NCBI GenBank assembly: GCA_963575745.1
Contig: CAUYUJ010015938.1
Coordinates: forward strand, 176,335 to 240,334
DNA from: Prorocentrum cordatum
Taxonomy: Eukaryota > Sar > Dinophyceae > Prorocentrales > Prorocentraceae
Length of the DNA stretch: 64,000 nt
Direction of reading: 5' to 3'
In this document: one piece after another, positions 42,801 to 54,800 of the stretch
Position numbering within the stretch: the stretch's first letter is position 1
Layout of the letters: the number at the start of each line of letters is the position of its first letter
Position numbers and translations under genes: made by a program
Notes under the pieces: model-generated
Database searches by the model: none
What the model saw: the letters and a program-made list of their open reading frames with translations, nothing else
What the model was told of the DNA's origin: nothing

Positions 42801-45800
42801 CTGAGCGGCCGTGATGGGCGGCAGCATGGGCCAGCTGGTGGACCCTCGGGGAGACTCAAGAACGGAACAGCCGTGGGTCAACCAAACCTCCTTCCAGGGA
42901 ACCAGTTCAGCATCGGCCTGCTGGTGGGGTGCCTCTCGCGCCTGGTTGCTTAAAACCTCTTGGATGGCCTTCACTTTTGAGAACCTGTGAGCCTTCGAAG
43001 CATTAGCCTAATTTGCTCACTAAGATGTTCTCTGGCCTTGCCTAAGTGTTTGGCCCAACCAAGAGCTACAGCCCAGGCACGTGCCTGCGGATCCTTATAA
43101 GTCCTCCTTGTGGGGGGAGTCCAGACAAGCTTTTTGAAGTGGACCTCCAGAGGCCCGCTGCGGCCAACATAGGCCTCGGCGGCTAAGCCAACACGGTCCC
43201 ACCTGGCAGCCAACTCTCTTTCCACCCCTTCGAGGACGAGATCCCAAAAATCAGCGACCTTGGCTACAGAGTCAACTTGCGGGGCGGCGGTCGACAAAAC
43301 CGCGTGCCACGGGTATATAGGAGGTCTAGCGCAGCCAATGGGAGGGGTAGACGGGAAAGCTTTCGGGACCTTGGCCACCCGAGCCCAAACCGGCGCCTCC
43401 CGAGCCCTCAAAGTAAGCTGGACGGGGAGGTGAGGGTAGGTGGTGGCAGCCTCCAACACACACGTGCGGGGGTTAAGCTTTGGCGCAAGCCAACTGCTAC
43501 AAATGAAATAATCGATGTGCGTGCCAGGTGAAACCTGCCTGCAGGTGGGCGCCTCAGAAACGAAAGCCAGTCCGCCAGCAGCCGCGATCCGAGGGAGGGA
43601 GGGAGGGAGGGAGGGAGGGAGGGAGGGAGGGAGGGAGGGAGGAGGGGGGGGTACAGAAAAAAGGGCCCCAAAGGGGCCCTGTGGGGTCCCTTTTCGGAGC
43701 CAGCAGGGGGCCCAAAGAGGCCCTTTAAAGAGCTCCTTTGGGAATCGAAGGATTGCAAAAAAAACAAGGATTGCAACCCGAAGGATTGCAAAAAAAACAA
43801 GGATTGCAAAAAAACGAAAGGGTTTTTTGCAATACCCGAAGGTTTTTTTTTTTTGCAATCCTTCGGTTTTTTTGCAATATCTCCCCCTCCCCGATGGAGG
43901 TCGCCCCGCCTTACCGCCCGCCCGCACCCAGCCCTCCCCTCCTTGACTACCTACCAGACCACCCCAGCCCAACCCGAAGACCCGAATTTCGGGTTGGGGG
44001 GGGTATGGGTTACACATGTGTTTTTTCGATGTTTCCCGACCCCCCCCCACTGGAAATCGAGGGTAAATCTGAGCCTTCGGGTTGGGTTGGGGTGGTTTGG
44101 TGGGTGGTGACCTCCTCCCTGCCATCCGTATTTATATCCGAGTCTCCGCGGAAGCAGGCAGTGCTCAAAGCGATCAGACTCGGGCTGCATGTTGTGAGAA
44201 TCGCAAAATTGCAAAGTTGTGCATCGTCATCGTACTCTGCTGTCGGTATTCCTCCCTGCCTGGTCCATCCACGAGAACCGCTGCTGCAGGTCCGCGAGGA
44301 TGCTGTGCAGCGCGGCGTGGAGCTGCCGGGTCGGCGGGTCCAGGTGCCCGGCGACGAGGGCCTGGCACAAAAGACCGCGCACCGCGGCGAGCAGAAGCAA
44401 CACGCGGCCTCTCCGTCCTCCAAAACTGAGCCAAGACGAGGACAAAGTCGGGTGAGGATACATCGAGAATCTCCGAGATCTGGCGGTTCTGGAGGGTGCA
44501 TTGGGCGCCGCGGCCTTCTCAGAGCGTCCTGGTGGAACGTTATGAGAGCGGTCTGGAACGATCCGGAACGGCTTTATAATCGTCGTAGCCCCGTCCGGTC
44601 CCCAGACGTGCTCGCGTCGAGAACGACCCCAGACGGCACCAGCAGACACGAGGGCCCACGATGGCCCCGAGGCGTCCCACAGAGCCCCAAAACGGCCGAA
44701 CAGTGCCCCAAGAGGCCCTCAAAACGACCCAACAGGACCCCGTGACAAGCCCAATGCGGCCTGAGAGTAACCCGTGAAGGACCCAAGAGAGACAAGAACA
44801 ACGGACGCAGAACGAGGCAGAAACATAGGGGGACTCGCAACGGGGGGACGGAGGAGGGGGGGACGACAACGAAAACGAAGGAACACGCCCCGAAACGACG
44901 CGGATAAGCGTGTCACATGTTGCGGCTATTGCACGGGCATGGGCGACGATCTGTCGCGTGGCACGGTTGTCTTGGCGGCGCTCTAAAACTCGCCGCGCCG
45001 AAACATGCGATATCGCAGTGCGCGGGACTTGCCGCGAACACATCGGCATAACGTAAACGCTCAATTCTCTACACGCAACTGCAGCGCGTATGATTTGTCA
45101 ACGAAGTCGCGCCCTCCAGGAGCCGACCGGTCTGTCCATTCTGAGATGCGCGCAATGAGAAAAATAATAAACACACAATGCAAAAAGAGAGAAGGTTAGG
45201 GAGGGCAAAGGGAAATGGCCGGGGGAGAGGCGAACCACAAATGATCACCGCCCAAAAGAAGGTGGCAAACGCAAGCGGCGAACAAACAAAGGGAACGACA
45301 TTCCAATTTCTTGGCGCGCCGCCAAGCAGGGAAGGGGGCGGGGGGCCCGCGAGCCCAGAAGGAACAAGCTTGGCGGCATGCTAGACGCTACAGAATGCCT
45401 CGCCACGCGGAGGCGCTCTGCCCGAATGGACGAGTGCATCGTCGCCCAAAATCTGCGCAATCACGCCGCGCGAAGCATCGCTGCGAGGGGGCAATCCGCA
45501 CCGTGCAAGACACGTGCAACTGACAAGCGAAACGGGCGTTCCGCGCCGCCAGAAACTTAGTGCTGCAATGCCGCAGCGGCCACGTTCTTACTACTGCGAC
45601 CTCCCCTGATCAGCGCGCGCGTGGGTCGTGGCAAACGGGCGCCGCCGCGCGCGACCGCCACTCGGCCTCGCGAAAGCACATTGAAGGGGATCTCCGCGGG
45701 GAAAGCGCTGCAAAAGGCCAGGCTGCAACCTTTCGAGAATACACTGCGTCATGCCAGAAACACTCGCCAACGTGAGCCGCAACGTAGAAACAACCGACAG

Positions 45801-48800
45801 GAAACACAATTAAAAAAACGTCCAAAACTTCCGGTTGCGGTGGTGTCTTGCCCGGTCAGAGTGTGGGGAAGCGCAGGCCGCAGGCAAGCCACGACAACAA
45901 AATCTGTGAAAGAAACAAACGGGAAATCGATGATTCATGCCTATTGGGGCTCTCTCGGAAACCAATATTTTGGACGCCAAAAATAGGTACGGAAAGAATG
46001 GGCACTATGCCCAACAACACATGTTGTCCCAAGCCAACAGCGGCCGCTGTTGGGCAGGCGGCCTTCTGTTTCGAATGGACACAGGCCGCGGCGGCGTGGA
46101 CAGCGAATCCTGTTCAAAATGAACAGGAATTGTTGTTGGGCATCGTACCCAGTCTTTCAGCACCCATTTCGGGCGTCCAGAAATATGGGGCCCTCTCGGG
46201 CCGGACTGAAGGCCTCTTGGGCCGTCTCGAGGGAATGGTGGGCGCCACGGCCTCCGTGGCGCTCCGTGAGCTCCCTCGAGGGGCCCTGCAGCGTGTCAAA
46301 GCTCACTTTGGGAGCTACCTCGGGGCCTCTTGGCGCGTGACTTCGTTGGCGCCCGGGGCGTCTCGGCGCGAGACTTCTTCGGCCCGGGGCGTCTCGTCGC
46401 GTGACGTCTTCGGTCCAAGAAGGCCCCAAGACGGGCCAAGAGGGCCCCGAACCGCCGAAATATCGCCGCGAAACGGTCTCGAGACTGCCAAAGCTGCGCC
46501 TAAAACCTCCCCAGAGACCCCCAAGACGAGGCAACAACCATTCAATTGCCTGTGGTGTTTGAAAGGTTTGAGGCCCATTCGCTAGTTAGTGCCCCTATCT
46601 AGCTTCTCGCTGGAGCGGAGTTCGCCACCTCGCCGCAGACGAAAAAAGTTTGAAAGGTTTGCGCGTGCTCGCCTTTTGTTGTGCTTTCTCACGCTCCAAG
46701 ACGGCTTCGACGTCCCCAGGGATCGCTCCCAAACGGCCAAAGAGGCCTCCAAGAGGGCCCCCAAACGGCCTCGGAGGACCCCAAGACGGCCCAAGAGACA
46801 TTCAAGACGGCCTAAGAGGCCCCCAAGACGGCCCCGAGAGGATGCCAAGACGGGGGACCTGAAAGGACATTCCCGGCCCTCAGCCCCGAAAGGCGCCCAG
46901 GAGGCGCCATAAGGCGCCCAAGAGGTCCCAAAGAGGTCCAAAGAGGCCCCCAGGAGGCCCCCAAACTGTCCCCAAGAGGCCCCGGAACTGTGCCCAAAAG
47001 GCTCCCGAAATCGCTTCGAAGAGAACCCTAAGAAGCATCCGCCAGGACTTTGACCCACAATCCAGGCACGGTGGCGGGATGGGCCGAAAGTCATTCTGTC
47101 CTTTTGACTCAAGAAGCTCGGCGAAAATCAGGTAGGGACCTGATCCTCCTCCTCCGTATCCTCCCTTTCCTCCTCTCTCCTCGGAGGGCGAGGGGAGAGC
47201 AGGCTTGATTGAGGACGAGGAGGGGGAGGGGGACGAGAGAGAGGACGAGACGGTCAAAGAAGGGGTAGCATCGGAAAAGAGGAGGAGGGCGACGAGGTGG
47301 GGGGGGGAGGGCGAGGACCCGGAGGGAAAGCCGAGGAGGAGCAGCAGCCTACGACGAGCAGCAGCCTCGACGAGGAGGGGGGACAGCGAAAAGGAGGACG
47401 AGACTGGGGTGACCAAAGTTCGGTGGCAATTCAGGGGAGCCTCCCACGCCATCTTGTCGGCTCTTGCGACTCGACGCTAGTCGACGCTAAATCGACACTA
47501 ATCGACGTTAAATCGACGCTAATCGACGCTAACCGACGCTGAATCGGCACTATCTCATCGACTCACAGATGCTGATCGACGCTGAAGGCTAAAGTAAGAG
47601 GGTATGCCAGGCTCCCATGATGTGCTACCGAAAGAGACTGGGGTGACCAACGGGTACCGCCACCGCCACCGGCAAGACAGCTCCGGCGTTCTGACCAGAA
47701 CGTCGAGGCGAACCTCGTCGTGGCGCGTCGAGGGAAGGGCGGCGGTACCGGTATCGCTCCCTCTTCTCCGAGACGGGGAGGAGGAGGCAGCGGCCTAATG
47801 GGGCACTCCTGCAGTCTCGCCCGACTCCCTGTCCATCACCATATTCATGTGTTACTCACGATTCTTGCTCCTTTTGCTCCCGTCCCTCTCTGGCTCTCGC
47901 TGTCTGGTTGACCTGGTGCACGCCCTGCCGTCCCGCGGCCCGCCGCGGGCGTCTGACGTTAATTACGGGCGCAGACGCGCGCCCTCCGGCCTGCGCAGGA
48001 GAGGGCAGCGGCCGGCCTTGACCCACGCCCACGTGAACGCGCCCTGCATCACGCCCTCGATCGGCAGCTCCACGCACCTGGAAGAAGAAACAGTTGCTCA
48101 AACATTTTTTTCTCCTGGCAACGTAATAGCTCCCAAAAGTGTCCTGTGAAACAGTCCCACAAGCATGCACTCTCGGCGCTCCGCGCGGATTCCCTGGATC
48201 GGCGCTGGGACCCGCCTCCCCGGCGCGCGGAGCGCGCCAATGAGGCCCAGCGCAGACCCCAGAAATCTGCGCAGAGCTCGGGGTTGAAAGAAGTTAGTAG
48301 AAACATGAAATAGGAAGGCTGTGAAAGTACATTGGATCTCCGCCCGCTCCCTGAATGCGAAGTAGGTGGGAAAACCACTCGACCTTTGAAATAGGAAGGC
48401 GCCTAAAGTAGATTGGCAGATTGGACTATTGTGATCAAACGTACCTACTTTCAACGACCGATGGGGATGCATCTTCCGTCTTTAGAGGCCTCCTGGATGG
48501 AGTCCGAGCAAATGGGGTCGGAGGATCGAGCCGCCTCGCCGATGCATCGGCGATGCAGTCCACGTCAACGTCGCCGATGCATCGCAAACATCGCGATGCT
48601 CCGGCGATGCATCGGCGATGTGGCGCGATCCTCCGACCCCATCTACTCGTACCCCATCTGGGAGGCCTACCCATCGGTCGTAAGAAGTAGGTAGAAACAT
48701 GAAGTAGGAAGGAAAGCAGAGCAGGTCTCCGCTCGCCCCCTGAAGGGGAGGGAAGAGAGGAAGCCACTCGATCATTGACGCAGGAAGGCACTGAAAGCAT

Positions 48801-51800
48801 ACTGGAATCTGGGAATCCAGAAATACCTACTTTCAACGACCGATGGGACTCCTACCCAGCCTGGGAGGCCCAGAGTCTCCTTCGAGCACCTCTGCTGCGG
48901 CCGCCATGACGAGCAGCCATGCACCAGGCAGGCAGGGGCAGGCTCTGCCTCCCCGGACTCCCAAGGGGGTCCCGGCCACGGGGGGGGAATAGGAGGCGCC
49001 GGCGGGGGCCCCGCGAGAAGCCCGGCGTGCAGGGTACCGGTGGCACCGGCCGCAAGGCCTTCCCAGTGCCTGCTTTCATAGGGGCCTTCCAGATGGGGTC
49101 GGAATAGATGGGGTCAGAAGGTCGCGCCGCATCACCGATACATCGGCGATGCATCGGCGACGCCAGCGTGGAAAATCGGGCTCGGAGGATGCATCGCATC
49201 CCCGATACATCGACGATACGGCGCGATCCTCAGACCCTATCTACTCGGACCCGTCTAGGAGGCCTAGATTTCAGGGGTCGGTGGGGATGCAATTTCTGGG
49301 GAAACCTAAAGGTACCGATACCGCTACTCGCCGGACCTTTCCCGGGGTGCGTCCTGACCAGGATTGCGATGCGAATCCAGCGGTGGCAACGAGGGCTCCC
49401 GAGGAGGCCAGAAGAGGGGAAAACCAGGCGAAGGGTAGCGGCATCGGTGCTTTCCACGACCCCCGACGCATGATTTATCATGACGTGGACCCCCGCTGTT
49501 TCGACCCATTCCCCCGGACCGCTTTTTCGTCCCGAGTCGCTTTTTGACGGTTCCGAGGCCAGGCGAGGGCCCTCAAAGGCTGAAAATAGAGAAAAACCTC
49601 CCGGCATGATTTTTGTCACTGCCCGAGGGGGTCTGGGCTTCCTCCTCTGGGCTTCGTCCTCTTCGAGCACCACTGCTGCTGCTGGCACGCCGAGAAGCAG
49701 TGCACCAGGCAGGCGGGCTCCGGCGGGCTCACGCGCACGCCGGGCCGCGCGACGCGCGTCTGCCCCGGCAGCGGCGGCAGGTGCAGGCAGCGCGGCCGGG
49801 GCGCGAAGCGCGCGTCGGAGGCGCCCGCCCCGTCGCCGCCGCCGGCGAAGCTGGCGGGCCGCAGGGCTCGGAGGCGGGGCAGTCTCGGCCCCAGGCATGA
49901 TCGCGCCGTAGAAACATCCGGACGGGAGGTGTTTGGCCGTGTTCGGCCTCGGGGGCCCTCGCCGGGCCCCGGGGCCGTCCACAAGACGACTGAGGATGAG
50001 AGGCCGGTCCCGGGGAGAGGGTCGGGGCTTCCTGGGACGCCGCCCTGAAACAAAAAGCAGGACGTCGCATGTCTGGGACGACGCCGAAGGGTGTGGCGTG
50101 CAGAAGGTGCGGTTTGCAGCCCGCACCCCTGGGGGGAGGGGCGAGGACCTCAGCAGAGTTCTCCGCCGCGCCCCCGGGGAGGCTCGAGGAGGGCAAAGTC
50201 GTGAGCCCCAAGCCCCAACGGCGCCGAGCGCAAACCACACCCTGGCGCCGCCGCACCCCATGTTGGATGCTCGTTCTGGGGAACTTCCTGGAGCCATTCG
50301 CTCCACTCGTGCGTCGAAGCTGCGCCGAACGTCCGTCGAGTTGGGTCGACCCCGAGTCGAACCCGAGTCGAACCTGAGTCGAGCGTGAGTCGACCTTGAG
50401 TCGAACTTGAGTCGAACTGGGGTCGAACAGATCCGTTAGGTGGGCTCCAGGAAGGTCCCCGAAACGAGCATCGAACCCATGCAGTCGCCGAGGACGGCGG
50501 CCCTCCCTGGCGTTGTTTGTTGCAGTCTCGAGGCCCTTCGGGAAGCTTCTCGTCGCCGCGGCTGGCTCGCGCCTCGCGGAACGGGCCAGGACGGATCCTG
50601 GGAGGGGTCGCGATGGGCCGCTTTGGGCATGGCTTGATGGGGGGGTCACAAAATGGGGGGGTCAGAAAAAGGGTCCTCTTTCGTGCCCCTTTCGGGCCCC
50701 CTTTCGGGCCCCTCCAGAGCCCCAGGGAGCTCGTCTGGGTACCGTTTGGGTACCTTTTCGAACCACCCTTGCCTCCCCCCCGATTTACGACCCCCCCATG
50801 ACGCGGCGCCCAACCGCTTCTGAGCGGAGTGGGGCCGGGCGGGAGGACCGCCGTCGTCTCCACTGGCCCTCCTCCGAATGGCCACGCGCGGGAAGCACGC
50901 GGGGGCCGACTTGCCCGGGATCCCGACCCCCGGCACGACGGAGTGGCAGCAGTCCTGAGCATCGTGGAGCCGATCCTATTATCCCCACTGGCATGGCCTT
51001 GGCCCAGCTGGCCGACTTCCCCGCCGACCCGTCGGTCGGAAGAAGTAGGTCGAAACATGAAGCAGGACAGCGTGGAACATAGATTGGGTCTCCGCCCGCC
51101 CCCTGAAGAGGAGGGAAGAGGGGAAGCCACTCGATCATTGACGCAGGAAGGCGCTTAAAGTAAATTGAGAAATGGGACTCCCCAAATGCCTACTTTCAAC
51201 GACCGGTGGGCAAGTCCCCCGACCTAGATCGAAGCAACGGCCCGAAAACCAGATCCCCTCCTGATCCCGAAACTGGTTCTTATTCCAGCGTCTTGGCTGC
51301 AAGTGCGAATCGAAGGTTGTGGGGTGAGATCGCAGTGGAACGCAGAGCCCCCCACTGGGAAACCGGTTTCGGCTTCGTGTTCGTGTCGTGCGTGCGGGCG
51401 ACGCGAAGCTGTGTGGGCGCGCGAGAGGAATCATCCCGCCGTCGATGGGGCGATTCGGGTTCAAAAGTCTGGCCCTCCAGTGGGCGCGCCGTGGCTGGGG
51501 GTGTTCCGCCGTGGTCTCTCGTGGTGTCCCGATGGTGTCCCGCGGTGTCTCGCCGTGGGCGCGCAAGAGGAGTGATCCTGCCGTCGCCAGAACGATTCGG
51601 ATGCAAAAGTCCAGCCCTCTGGTGGGCGCGCGGTGGCCAGGGGTGTCCCGCTGTGATGTCCCGCGTTGTCCCGACGGTGTCCCGAGGTGGTCCGCGGTAG
51701 TGTCCCGAAAGTGTCTCGTGGTGTCCCAGTCCCGTGGTGTTCCGCGGTGTTCCAATGGTGCCCAGCGGTGTCCCGTGGTGTCCCGTTGTGTCCCGCCGTG

Positions 51801-54800
51801 GTGTCGCCGCCTCGAGGGCGCGCCACCAGCATAGTTTGGTCGTATAGGTACACGCATGTTCCATCAGGTTTCGCGGGGCCGATCTCCTCCTACGAGGGTG
51901 GGCCGAGACAGCATCCCAGACGTGCGATGTCTTGTTTCTCAGAATGCCCCCCCCCCGGAAATCCCGACCTTCCCCAGGGCAGGTCCTTCATCCCGAGCAG
52001 GTCGTCCGCAGTCCCAGGGCACGGCGGAGGCCCCCGGAGGCCGACAGCGGCCACCCAGCCTCCCGCCGTGACCCCGTCACGGCGCGAGCACGTCTGGCTG
52101 CCAAGGCCCAGCAGGCACGGGATGGGGATGGGGCTGCGGCTGGTTCGCGTCGCGATGTCGCGGGCGTGGGTCTCCGACGCCGCGTGGTTCGTCCAGCCTC
52201 GAACGATCGCGGATCCCCGACAGCGCAGACCGCTCGAGGTCGGCCGACTCTGGGCCGCTGGCGGCGACTGGCCTTGAACGCCCGCGATCGACGCAAACCT
52301 ACCATGTGGACGATGCTGCAGTTTGGCGGCGCACACATAGGGGTAGGGGGGAGGGGGGAAGGCTTGAGTGAGGCTGCTTCTTAGAAGGAGTCTGCCTGAC
52401 ATCTACAGACAAGGCCCGCGCCTTCTGAGCAGCAGCCTCCTTCGACGACGTCCCCCCCCTCCCCCTATCCTGATGGGCAAATGTTCCACCACCACTACCA
52501 TATGTAGGACGGGGGAGAAGGGAGGATGAGGAGGTCCTCCTCATCCTCCTCCTCTTCCTTCTCTTCCTCCTCCTTTTCCTCCTCCTCCCACTCCTACCTA
52601 TGGTAGTGGTGGTGGACAATGGCCCATCATCTCCCCCCTCTGCGCGTGGCCGAGTATTGCATCGATGCCGCAGTCCAGCACCAGCGTGGCCCTGCAGGAG
52701 GCGGGCAGTGCGCCGAGCGCCCGGCTCAGCTCCGCCAACGGCACCAGCCGGTAGGCCACGTGGGGCCCAGCCGACGCCAGCGCCGCCTCCCAGGCCAGCT
52801 CAAGTTCTGCCTATCACACCCGAGCGGCTCAGGCTCGTTGTCACATGTTGTCCATCACACGTGAGTTGTGTGTTGTCACCCTCGAGTTGTTGTATCACGC
52901 CTGAGCGGCTCAAGCTTTCTATCACCCGCTGTCCATCACACTTGAGATTTTGGCGTTTGTCACCGGCGAATGTTTGCCATCACACTGGAGCCTCCCGGGC
53001 CGGGGCGTCCCCACCGATCAGGTCGGCGGCGAGGTCCGCGGGCAGGTCGTCGGCGAAGTCGGCGGGGACGAGGTGCGCCTCCACAAGGACGGCGCTCGTG
53101 CATTCGGGCCCCCTCCAGGCCTCGCTCTCCAACGCGGCACGGTGCACGTGCGATTTGTGGGCTCCGAGGGCCGACGAACGATACAATCAACCCGTATCGT
53201 ATATAGTGAAGATGCAAGATAAGGATGCAAGGGCCTTGGACGCCCATCTCGAAGGAAGCTTCACGAGCGGGTCGCGGCCAACGAACGTGGCAAAGGACGG
53301 ACCGAGGAGGCAAGGAGGCAAGGGTACCCTTGGGAAGGTTGCCCATCCTCACTATGATCTCCCCCCCCCTGAAGCCGCTGGGGGGGTTGGGCACGTGCTG
53401 TCGGCACGGGTGGAGGGGGAATTGGAGGCAGAGGAGGAGGAGGGTGAGGAGGGGGAGAAGGACGGAGGGGGCGGGATTGGGCAAGCTCAGTCGGGAGGTT
53501 AATCGCCCCTCCCCCCCCCTTGATGAATACCCCATGCCGAATTTTGCGGGATGACGACGTGCACCGTGCCGTGCCCCGGTCGCGGAACGAGGACGCCCAG
53601 GGAGGCCGCCCCACCGCAGGTGCGGTGCACGAGAGGTCGTCCGCCGAGCCTCGTGCAGGTCGGAGCCGTGCGCCTGGGGCAGCTGGGCCCCGTAGCCTGA
53701 GAGGAGGAGCAACGAAAGAGGCATACAACAGCAGGTTCGGAGTCAACTACTGGGAGGTCTTCGATCAAAGAGAATCAAGCCCCATTGGGGGGCTACCTAC
53801 TACGCAAGATGAGGCCGCGGACTAAGCGGGATCACGCCGGACTACACCAGATTTCCGACCAAGTTCAAATCAGAATTTGACCTTCCAGCAGTTGCATCCG
53901 AAAGTAAGAGCTCGACAACGAGGAGGCCTCCAGAGTAAACCCAACCTTGAGACCCTGCCCCCAAGAGAGCCCACGAAGCCCCCTGGAGGCCCCACGAGGC
54001 CTCCGAGAGGCCCAAAAAGAGGCTCCAAGAGGCCCCCAAACGGTCCCAGGAGGCCACGAACGACCAGGCAAACGCCTGCCATGGCACAATACGGGCCGGC
54101 GGAATGAGCGAAGCGATGAATAAACCCAGCCCTGAGACCCGGTCCACTGATTTCTGGCGTCGGCGCGTCATGCTGTCCACAGCAGCATCATCATCGAAAC
54201 CCAGGAAGGCAGGGCACCCTGGGGGCAAGCCGGGTGGATCTTGGCATGGGTTTCCAGCACAGGCGGAACAACGAGAGATGCATGTGAGCAGAAACTTCCG
54301 GAGGTCCGCACCGATTCTTCGCGTCTGGGCTGGCGCCCCCTGGCGGCGCCTGTGGCGCCACCCCTGGCGCGCGGTGCGCGCCAGGGAAGGGGGGTCCAGC
54401 GCCGATCCCAAAACGCCGCGCGGACCTCGGAGAATTCCCGGGGGAAATCGAACAAAGGCACCGAGACCGCGGCTCCCTGGACCCCTCCCGGGCTGCGTTC
54501 TGGCTAGGAGCCCGAGGCGAATCGAACGGCCAGCGCCGATCCAAAAAACGCCGCGCGGACCTCGGAGAATTCCTGGGGGAACTCAAGCAAAGGTACCGAG
54601 ACCGCGGCTCCCGGGACCCCTCCCAGGCCGCGTTCTGGCGGGGAGCCCGAGGCGAATCCAACGGCCGCGACGAGGGCCTCCCAGGAGGCCCCGAGACGGG
54701 GCAACGAGGGAGTGGTGGCGGTATTTGGTACCTCCTCCTCCTCCTCCTCCTCCTCCTCCTCCTCCTCCTCCTCCTGCTCCTCCTCCTCCCCCTCTTCCAC

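Larger units (their letters stand above)
39564..43590 (-). mobile_element. LINE-2: endonuclease remnant plus intact RT-RNase H frame
   Basis: A second LINE-type element on the minus strand: endonuclease C-terminus (43590-42971), then a long reverse transcriptase-RNase H reading frame (42974-39564) overlapping by four bases in another frame. The 5' part is cut off at a (GGGA)n tract (43580-43651), with unrelated sequence beyond. It lies in intron 10 of the copy 2 metacaspase-like gene, in the same orientation. It is the best-preserved mobile element here. Confidence 0.83.
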
